Part shown: positions 56,054 to 64,000 of the stretch, piece after piece
Position numbering within the stretch: the first letter of the stretch is position 1
How the letters are laid out: each line of letters begins with the position of its first letter
Assembly: GCF_019175285.1 (NCBI RefSeq)
Contig: NC_056525.1
Location: 130,893,874-130,957,873 of the forward strand
Direction: 5' to 3'
Length of the DNA stretch: 64,000 nt
From: Sceloporus undulatus
Lineage: Eukaryota; Chordata; Lepidosauria; Squamata; Phrynosomatidae
Made by a program: the position numbers and the translations under genes
The notes under the pieces: model-generated
What the model was told of the DNA's origin: nothing
Database searches by the model: none
The model's input: the letters and a program-made list of their open reading frames with translations, nothing else

Positions 56054-57213
56054 GTACTTTCCATATTTGGGGAAGAATGAGCAGGGAATATCTGTGGCTT
56101 GCCAATTCATTGAATTAAGTGTCTGGAAAAGAGGAGGTAATTAAATCCATTACTCATACAGCTCAGAGAAAGTATGCAGGAAGGAGACACCTTCAGAGCT
56201 GAAGGCTCAGGGCTACTCAATCAAATGGACCAACCTGCACAAACTCTGGGACACTTTGTAGGAGTAGCTTAAGTTCACCAGTTGATCAGGGTGATGGTGG
56301 TGGTTTTCTTTGTCTTAAGTGTGGCAAAAAACTGCTTCATGAAGTTTCCCCAAAGGAAATTCTGTTGTGCTGTATACTGAACTTCTGTCTATGTTCCTGG
56401 TGTTCCAAGGAGGGTGACTTGAGACATTTTGCTACCTGGTCCATGACAGTGGTCCTGTGTCCTTTAATTCTCTCCTACCTCAGTGATTGCGATGAGAGAG
56501 CATCCTCTCCACACCTGAGGAGGGTAACAAAGGATTTCAGTTGGTCCTTGGCAGGCCATACACCAGACACTTCCAATAACTTCCTGACCACCACATTACT
56601 ACTGGGATACACGAAAACCAGATTAGTTTCAACTTCCCATAAAGCTTTCACAGCTGCAGCCCTGAACTATGGAACAACTTGCCAGAAGAGATCTGCCTTA
56701 TTACTACACTGGAAGCCTTTAAGCAGGCACTTAAGACGGATCTCTTCTGGCAGGCCTGTCCATTTGATCTGCTATAATTGATCTTAAAGAACACTCCCAT
56801 TTCCAACTCAATAGTATGGGAACAGACGACGATTGGACATTTTAATGATTGGTAGCAGTATTGCTGACTGTTTTATAGTTTGTATTTTTAGATAACATTG
56901 TATTTGCATTTTGTATTGTTGAAATTTTTGCTCTAATCCCACCTCGATCCGCAGGCAGAGGTGGGAAATATAAATATAAATTAAAAAATTATGCCTGATA
57001 AGGGCCCCCTTCCCAAAGGCAGGTAAAACTAAATGGACTACTTCATAAGGCCAGATGATAAAGAAAAGCCCCAGCTCATCACACCACCAGACAATCTCTT
57101 TTTTGTCCACGCCTCAAATTAGTACGAAGCAGTTGAATTAAAGGGCTTTTCTATCAAACCATAAGGGCTTTCCTATCAAACTGTAAGAGCCATCTCCTAA
57201 CTAGCAAGACCAA
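56054..57213. other. Intron 7 with an L2-like 3' end at about 56640-56990
   Basis: 56640-56760 encodes a KAFTAAALNYG…-like piece, comparable with the L2 AAPxLWNSLP region, then AGGCACTTAAGACGGATCTC (…LKTDLF). TTTGCATTTTGTATTGTTG and GGTGGGAAATATAAATATAA form its 3' UTR. A TAAGGGCCCCCTTCC stretch follows. The rest is not assigned. Confidence 0.6.
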
Positions 57214-57628
57214 GGGCCCGAACAGACAGGCCAAAATAAAACTGCTTCAGGTCACTTTGGAGGTATGCTATTTAAATGACTTTGTGCTTGTGACTTTGTA
57301 AATAATTGTTTTATGTTTAATGTTGTTTCGTCCATGTATTGCGTTATGTATTATGTACTCTGTGGATATTTGAATGTATGAATGTGGATTATTGATGTGT
57401 TTATGTATTTTATATTTGCTTTGGTGGAAATTAATAAAATATATATTTAAAAAAAATGATGCATGCGTCCTAAGAGGCCGGAGACTGTACCAAAGCCACA
57501 TTCCAGTCCTAAGGACTAGAGTGCAGCTTTGGTGCAGCTTCTGGCCTCTTAAGATGCATGTGTCATTTAAACAGCATACCTCCAAAGTGACCTGAAGCAG
57601 CTTTATTTTGGCCTGTCTGTTTGGGCCC
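57214..57628. mobile_element. Harbinger-like MITE with CAA duplication, split by a LINE tail
   Basis: GGGCCCGAACAGACAGGCC and GGCCTGTCTGTTTGGGCCC bound the element. CAA precedes (57211-57213) and follows (57629-57631). The arms match the 23422 copy. The left arm stops at TATTTAAATGA and resumes at ATGATGCATGCGTCC after an insert. Confidence 0.88.
57279..57456 (+). mobile_element. 5'-truncated LINE 3' UTR (L1-like) inserted in the MITE
   Basis: An AT-rich 178-bp insert ending GGAAATTAATAAAATATATA then an A-run. AAATGA occurs on both sides as a probable target duplication. TTATGTATTATGTACTCTG resembles the L1 3' UTR of the 4255 copy. Clade assignment is tentative. Confidence 0.6.
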
Positions 57629-58404
57629 CAAGATACTATCCTCCTGGATCTTGTCCTTCTCTGCAAAATCATGATTGAGGCTGCTTCTATTTTTGATGGG
57701 ACAAGATGATAAGGAGACAGGAAGTTATCACTCTGCTTTGCCTGCCTACTGCAGTTATATGACCATAGGCTATAAAGATGTGGCCTGGAGAACATGTGTG
57801 ACCTCCTTTCCTAGGTAAAGTTTGGAATTTCTTTGTATTTTAACTCCTTCCTGCTATATGATGTCGACTCCTGTGAATACAGGATGTGTAGGGTCATCTT
57901 TGATGTTTGGGAAAGTAGTACCCACAGGATGCCAAGGATTGGCTCCACTGAAAAACTCCTTATGGAATATCTATAATGTACAGGCTAACTCTGTTCCAGG
58001 AACACAGACCTTCAGTAGAGTCAGAAAAGCTTTATTCAATAAGCAGAATAGATTACAGTAAATAGTTGTCAAGACTGAATTTTTTCCCTGTTACCCAGTA
58101 TACTTAGTATTCAAACAATTCACCCATTACAAAAGCCTTCATACCATTTGTCAGTGACTCAAAACATCCAGTCTTTACAGGACTCACCCCTCTTTCTCTC
58201 CTCCACCCCAGTAGAACAACCCTGGTAATCTACAGTTATATTTCTTTCCCATTTACTCATTATCTCAGGCCTACTGATAAACAATCTTTTCTTTTTCCAA
58301 CATCACCAATAGAATAACCCATCAATCTGCAATAACACGCTTATGCCCAGACATTATGCCCAGTCAGTTAAGCTTCTGGTCTTCTAGTCTAGCCCTGACA
58401 GATG

Positions 58405-58440
<36 letters not shown>

Positions 58441-58492
58441 GAGAGAGAGAGGGAATATCTTTTTAATCCCTATATCTATTTGTATTTTTCAG
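57629..58492. other. End of intron 7
   Basis: No transposon recognised; a (GT)n run lies at 58407-58438 about 55 bp before the exon 8 acceptor. Confidence 0.5.
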
Positions 58493-58657
58493 AGTTTGAT
58501 TCATAAAGAGAATATCCTAATGGCTTCTCCGAAGATGGTGCTTCCTTCTGCTCAGTTGCCTGAAGCAGGGGTCCCTCTGTCTACTCACCATCAAATGCAA
58601 TTTCTGCAACAGCTCTTGCAGCAGCAGCAGGAACAAACTCAAGTTGCTGTAGCCCAG
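58493..58657 (+). CDS. NOS1AP: NOS1AP-family adaptor, coding exon 8 (Q-rich segment)
   Basis: From GTATTTTTCAG to CAG|GTTACT, 165 nt, phase 0 at both ends. It reads SLIHKENILMASPKMVLPSA, QLPEAGVPLSTHHQMQFLQQ and LLQQQQEQTQVAVAQ. Human NOS1AP has LTASPRMLLPSSSSKPPGLG then TETPLSTHHQMQLLQQLLQQ, as I recall it, so STHHQMQ-LQQLLQQQQ and TQVAVAQ are conserved while the Ser/Pro part is shorter here. The Q-run is the start of the coiled coil. The donor GTTACT is weaker than usual. Confidence 0.95.
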
Positions 58658-59655
58658 GTTACTATCCATTTTGCAGGAGTGGGGGATACAGAGAAATCAT
58701 AACATTGATTGCCTGAGCAGAGCCAATATGTGAAAAGGAGACCTTCTGAGTTCCCAGTCTCTCTGCCTTTTTGCTGAGATCCTGCAAGGAATTAAAATCG
58801 AAGAGCCTTGGAACAGCCTTGGTTTGCCTCCAGGAGTATTCTTTGTCACTTAGGCCTGAAGCTTACAAAATTTTTAGGAAACTTGGGTATCTGGTGAATA
58901 TGATGGAGCTCCATTTTAGAACTCTCTTCTCCATTTGTTTGTTTGTTTTTCCCCTGTGTTCTAAATTGCTTGCTCACTTTTTCCACCCAGGGAAAGCTCC
59001 TCATTCTTCATACACTGGGATTTCTTAGCACTTTGTTTTTGATCTCCAGCTGTTTATCTCTATAGACTGTCCTTGGTAATTTCAACATATCTGTCAATTT
59101 TCAATCTCACCAGAAAACCTATGTCAACCAGCTCTCCTACTCTGTTCCAAACCATTCCCTATCCACTCTAGGTCTTCCTTCTCCAACTGCTTCTTTGATC
59201 TACTTGTTGCCTCATCATCATTCCAGGTGGTAGTATTAATCTTTACTTCTAATTTACCCTCTCCTTGGTTGCTAACAGTATTCATTGACAATTCACTATC
59301 TGCTTGCAAAACCTTATTTAGGATGAATAACTGAAGCCTTACCTGTTTTGGAGAACTCCAGATGTTTTGGACTGAAAGTCCTATCATCCCCACCCAACAA
59401 AGTGAATAGTTATGGCCGATCGAAGTTGTAGTAGTTGAAAACTCTTGGAAGGCATCAGATTGGGAAACTCTAGGTTATACCCATTATTTTTCTGTCAACA
59501 TTCAGTGACATCATGTTTTTTCCCCTGAGCAACCATGAGAAAATTCACTTTTGCTGAGACTATTAAGTAAAGTTACCAGTAGCACATACATCAGGGAATA
59601 GATACTGCCAGATCTGGGGCTTTACCCAAGGCTCTTTCTCATTTCTATCCTACAG
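58658..59655. other. Intron 8, no recognised element
   Basis: Unique-looking DNA; the exon 9 acceptor is CTATCCTACAG. Confidence 0.45.
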
Positions 59656-59821
59656 GTGCATTTGCTGAAGGATCAACTGGCATCAGAGGCAGCTGCCCGC
59701 CTTGAGGCCCAGGCCCGAGTACATCAGCTCCTGCTGCAGAATAAGGACCTCCTTCAGCATATCTCACTCTTGGTGAAGCAGGTGCAAGAACTAGAGGCAA
59801 AGCTGTTGAGAACCAGTACCA
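59656..59821 (+). CDS. NOS1AP: NOS1AP-family adaptor, coding exon 9 (coiled coil)
   Basis: 166 nt, phase 0 in and phase 1 out, from CTACAG to A|GTAAGA. It reads [40 protein letters not shown] and [15 protein letters not shown]. Leu and hydrophobic residues recur at heptad spacing. This is the central coiled coil of NOS1AP, with about 50 of 55 residues as in human by my recollection. The next exon should start (S/G)…MGSQDSLLEITF and end with the PDZ-type NOS1-binding tail; it is not found before 64000. Confidence 0.96.
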
Positions 59822-60895
59822 GTAAGAGTTTCCTTTCCATAATTTTTATTCAGCTCCTTCTGTTCTTAATTTATAGAATTCCTTTCATTTTACAGTTTTA
59901 GTTGCCTTTCAAACTTTGTATTCACTCTCACAATGACATGATGAAGCAGAACACTAATGGGAGTATAAATCTTTATCTGTTTAAGATTCATTGATGGATA
60001 GGATCAAAATATTGATATGTAGGATTTTTTTAATTGCTCAGCATTTATAGGCCATTAATAAAAACACAAAACAAAAGCAACATGTACACAATCCAGTAAT
60101 CCTAAGGACTGGCGCGCAGCTTTGGTGCAGCGTCCAGACTCTTAGGATGCATGCATCATTTAAACAACATACCTCCAAAGTGACCCGAAACAGCTTTATT
60201 TTGGCCTGTCCTTCTGGTGCCTAAGCTGCACTGAGCTTCATGAAGCAAGGGTTTGATTCAGTGTGAATCAGATGTATATGTTCATATTGCCATGTTACAG
60301 AGCAGTAAATGGTGATGTATTCTCTGTGTCTCACACAAATGGATTGTGCTCCAAAGAGCACCTTTTGAAACTGTCTAGAATCTAGTAAAAACATTTTGGT
60401 GATAGCCTTGCCCACTTTCAGCAACCCTGTATAAGGGGCTTCTCACAGAAAATGCCAGTTCCTTTTTGTCTGCTGCTGCAGTGGAACCATGTAGTGGAAC
60501 CATGTAGAACTGTTGCTTTGCTTTCAATTTTGACTTGGCCTTTGATGTCTTAGATACCAGCTTTGCTGTACCAGATTCTTTTCTCTAGCATTTAGCAGTC
60601 GAAGTCATACTCACCCTTGGAGCTTGGACTTCTCCCTGGTATCGTTTCTTTCTGTATTTCTTTTCCATTAGTTCCCTATTAGTTCCTATGGTGTCAGAAC
60701 CTGGCCCACTTCATCAAAAAGTCAAATTGTAGAACTAAGTCTAAACTAGAAACTTTCTTGAATAAAAACAATGGTTTAAGTGCACAGTACAAGACATTAT
60801 AGTCAGATCTAACTTACAATAACAATTTGGCCATTTTATAATTATAATGAAAAACCCTCCCCACATCAACACCCATTGGCTAACAAATTCACCTG
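59822..60895. other. Start of intron 9 with a Harbinger-like MITE half
   Basis: 60099-60221 is the right half of a Harbinger-like MITE (CCTAAGGACTGGCGCGCAGC, ATGCATGCATCATTTAAAC, AGCTTTATTTTGGCCTGTC). Its left half is missing. The rest is unassigned up to the duplicated block. Confidence 0.7.
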
Positions 60896-62590
60896 CATCC
60901 TCACTGTCCACCACCCGTACGTATCTCTGCTCTGCTGATGGCAACTTCTCACTAATTTTCTATTCGTGATGGTTAGGTCTTGTACCTTGTTCCCTGCAAG
61001 TGTTAGCTGGCCATCGTGCCAATACCTCTGGTTCTCCCCTCCCTCACCCCTCCATTCCAGTACTGACTCCTTGTTGTCCATTCCGCACCACACCTTGGTT
61101 TGGTGTGGATCTCCTCCCCCGGGTGTTTTTCCAAATTTGCACTTCTGGACAACAGGATGCGGCGGCCATTTCTCGTAAACCTGTCAACTATTCCCTAAAA
61201 CCCCAAAACATCAGTCTCGCCACTGGGGTCCACCTCTTTCTGAATTTGGCCCAATACATTGGCCTCTGCCCAAACACCCTTAGGTAGCTGATATTGGGTG
61301 TCCTCCCATTAAATGAAGTAGGTTTTTGTTTCAAGCGAATTCCAACCTTGGTTAGTGAGTGGCGGGCATCCAGGATTGCCCTCCCCCCCTTCTTCTGGGT
61401 CCCCTGCCTCACGCAGCTGAAATCTCTTATCTGTTTTAACACCCCAATCTTCTTTCTGCCCACCGGTCTTCCTCGGAGTGGCGCTTAGTGGTGTTAGTGC
61501 GGATGCCTTCTGTTTCATCAATTGTTCAAGCTTTGGGACAAAAACTCACCACCCCTATTTGTTCACCAGAGTACAAACCTTGTACTCAATCCCTTTTCAC
61601 CACTCCTCCACCCGTTCTTGATGTGGCAGCAGCCTCATCTTTTCCCTGAGTTTGTAAGCATAGGAGTATCTATGTGCCTATCGACAATGCCCATCAGATA
61701 CAGTATCTACTCTGCCACAGATTGGTGAAGGGCGGCAGATCAGCATGCACCTTTGGAAAGGTTTTCTGGGTGGTGCTTTGTTTTTCTCTGGCACACGGAA
61801 AACTTTAGATTTATCTCTGCACACAGAACATCCGATTTTCCTGCAGTTTTCTTCATCAGCCCCAGGACAACACTTCCCAGTTGTCCCAAACTATGTGAAA
61901 CTAGTGTGTTCCAGCACCCTATGAAATGTGCACAATTTGAGTGCAAAGGCACATTGTTACTGTAGCACCTCGCATGGTCCACTAAGAAAATATATTTTAT
62001 TTGGGCTATATGCTTTTGCCAAACTGGCCCCCTTTAGTAATGACACAGTCATCCCCCTCAAAATGTAGGGCATTAACGCGTCTGAAGTTAGTGAGGATAC
62101 ACGGACCAGACATTTTGCAACCGGGGGCACACAACAACATCTCAAAGTCTTTGCAAACCCCAGGAAGTACCAGTTTCCCATGTCCCTTATGTGGCTGAAC
62201 CCCATCAGCCAACCCCACAGAGTCACATGAGGGCTTCCATGCCTTCAGCAAAGACTTCCCTTTAACTAATGAGGGGTTGCTCCACGGTCAACAAGCCAAA
62301 TGTATCTGGCTGTAGCCGTGAGATGGCGGACTGTCACTGTTCTTCACGCAAATACAACTCCTCCTCGTTTCCCAGGAGACCTGGGTTGTTCCTTCTTCCT
62401 GGCAGCAGTGGATTCTGCAGTTCTTCTTGAGATGACCTGGCGGTCCGCCAATGTAGCATCTCCTGACTTGGCAACACAGTGCACTCTCGGCTTGTTGAAC
62501 TGCCTCTGATGGTGTGTTTGCTGACCTTGCGTTGGGCATGTTTGCTGTCTTTGAATGCCTTTCTCAAAGTGCACGTTCTGCATTCCAGAA
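60896..62590 (-). mobile_element. Ty1/copia-type LTR retrotransposon fossil (copy 2, part of the duplication)
   Basis: Equivalent to about 46211-47930: it holds the gag zinc-knuckle, protease and integrase regions, antisense. It is broken by many changes, more than copy 1. The RT part present left of copy 1 is not included. It arose by block duplication, not by its own insertion. Confidence 0.72.
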
Positions 62591-62593
62591 TAT

Positions 62594-62745
62594 TTGGTGG
62601 AGCAGCTTGTTTTCTGCTGGCCCAAGACTAGGTCCCAGAGCAATGCATGCACAACTACAGGAAAGAGAGTCGCACAACAACATTAGGGGATGGACGGGAT
62701 GCCCTGTGGTCTCTTCCAAACTCTAATGGTTTTATGAAACAGTCT
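62594..62745 (+). mobile_element. CR1 fragment in duplicated block
   Basis: GGAGCAGCTTGTTTTCTGCT, CTACAGGAAAGAGAGTCGCA and CTGTGGTCTCTTCCAAACTC correspond to the CR1 scrap at 47931. Confidence 0.72.
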
Positions 62746-63261
62746 TCTAGTAAACATACCCCGCTCATGCTGCCTTCGTAGACTTCTGTTTGAAAAAAAT
62801 ATTTATTGCATTCCTCTTACCCCCTAGATAGACAGGAACTTCCATCTCATCTATCTCTCTACTGTATCTATTACATATGACTCCGGTCCCTCAATCCGGA
62901 GGCTGTTTTAACAGACTCTCTCTCAAGCATTCTATACAGTTTCCTCTTCCTCCTCCTCGAGGCAGTAACAGTCTCCTCTGAGTGAGGTTAACAGTCTCTT
63001 CCTACAATTAACACCAGTTAGAATAGGATTTAGTTTGTTGTGTATTTATATATTTATTAAAGTTATTATTATTGTGTTTTAAACTACAAACTGTTGATTT
63101 TGTTATTTTTGGAGTAGTCTTTATCTTTAGGAGACGAGTTTAAAATAATAGTTTGACCCACACTTTGTTGTTCTGGCGGTTGAAAGCTGAACCTAACTAG
63201 TGACTTTCAATACCTGCATATTTTTGTTTCTTTAAAAGGGTTAGCACCCTGGGAAATTAAA

Positions 63262-64000
63262 ACTGCACCAATATTTTTAAAGATTTTGACTCCATATCTC
63301 ACTATACTATGGAAAAAAATGGAGGCATCCCGCGATCGATAGAAGATACTCCATTTAATAAGAATGCTGCATGAAGAATTCTCTTAAAGTTAGATGCACT
63401 CCCAGGCTACCTTACGAGGTAAAAAAAACAGAGAAGGTAGTAAAGCAAGGTTGCATATTGGCACACACTTGTTAAATTTTTACATCAATTTTATGGTGAG
63501 CCACCCCCACAACACAACATTTCTATCCCTCAATAGCTGAAAAAACATTACTGTGGCTATTTTATGCAGATGATGTGCTTATTCTTTCAAGAACACCCAT
63601 TGACTCATCAAAGATAATAGTGCGTGTCTCTTTTGGCAAGAAATTATCCATGCTCAGCCTATCAAAATCTAAAAGGATGCCATTTGCCAGAGGCCTAGGA
63701 CATTTCGGATAATAGATGTCCATAGGATAAAACAGATCTCTGCTTAAATTCCTGAGTGTAGTTTTCTATGCTCAGAAAGGGCATAGGATGAATGTTGCTA
63801 GCAGTTCTCAGAGATGTCAATACCTCTTCTACAGAGAGTCTACAATCTGATCTTATTCTGCCAATACTCCATAAAGTACGCGGTCAGGTTTTCCGTTATA
63901 CAATCACCTACCAAACATACTGCTCCAGCAGTATAAGGAGATGAGCAGTGATAGCTCCAAGATTAGTACAATAATGAAGGTTACAACAGGTAACATACTG
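63262..64000 (+). mobile_element. LINE RT remnant in duplicated block
   Basis: Matches 48590-49347. GTAAAGCAAGGTTGCATATT (VKQGCI) and TTTTATGCAGATGATGTGCT (FYADDVL) are seen; here the YADD box is in frame with the following LILSR, whereas in copy 1 it is shifted. Cut by the window end. Confidence 0.7.

Larger units (their letters stand above)
60896..64000. repeat. Direct duplication, copy 2 (partner 46211-49347), indel-rich
   Basis: Same order and orientation as copy 1. CCAAATTTGCACTTCTGGAC, TAATGACACAGTCATCCCCC and TTTGACCCACACTTTGTTG are unchanged anchors. Between them one- and two-base losses and gains occur every few tens of bases, with comparatively few substitutions. It runs off the right edge, so its full length is unknown. 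Confidence 0.93.

Noticed and set aside
1-64000. CRISPR array, operon or bacterial gene content
   Set aside because: No spacer-repeat pattern; introns, LINEs and SINEs show a vertebrate genome.
59822-64000. Final NOS1AP exon in the window
   Set aside because: Searched for wording like SQDSLLEITF and the C-terminal DDEIAV; neither was found before the right edge.

Overview
The window is vertebrate nuclear DNA, most likely from a squamate reptile. The repeat mix supports this: CR1 LINEs ending in ATTCTATG repeats, L2-, BovB/RTE- and L1-type LINEs, tRNA-derived SINE pieces with an (AAC)n tail, Tigger-like, hAT-like and Harbinger-like MITEs, a mariner, a Penelope-like element, and fossils of DIRS, Ty1/copia, Ty3/gypsy and LTR type. 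The species is not determined; a lizard is an inference.

There is one host gene, on the plus strand: a NOS1AP (CAPON)-family adaptor. Nine coding exons can be placed: 1467-1589, 17421-17492, 43121-43218, about 52184-52252, 53714-53819, 55356-55497, 55893-56053, 58493-58657 and 59656-59821. They encode the N-terminus, the phosphotyrosine-binding (PTB) domain, an acidic linker, a Q-rich stretch and a coiled coil. The last exon, with the C-terminal NOS1-binding tail, is expected beyond the right edge. A GC-rich promoter with an X-box-like and an ETS-like site precedes exon 1. Exons 1, 2 and 6-9 are clean and join in phase. Exons 3-5 contain small indels that break the PTB frame.

Layout. 1-2.5 kb: promoter, exon 1 and three hAT MITEs. 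2.5-17.4 kb (intron 1): L1, an LTR, BovB split by a Penelope-like element, a Tigger/hAT nest and MITEs. 17.5-43.1 kb (intron 2): a CR1 with a 346-aa open RT frame, an LTR, a DIRS fossil holding two MITEs, Tigger MITEs, broken CR1 copies, two L2 copies and an internally deleted mariner. 43-55 kb (exons 3-6): a copia fossil, a gypsy remnant and CR1 copies. 55-60 kb: the clean 3' coding exons. 60.9-64 kb: an indel-rich second copy of 46.2-49.3 kb.

The points most worth a second look are: the contrast between clean and indel-bearing NOS1AP exons; the indel-rich 3.1-kb duplication, which could be a real duplication or low-quality assembly; a 73-bp insertion copied from about 470 bp upstream into a MITE; an almost perfect 129-bp hairpin between exons 4 and 5; and the divergent N-terminus, which may mark a NOS1AP paralogue. 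I found no CRISPR array, no rRNA or tRNA gene, and nothing I would call a new multigene system.
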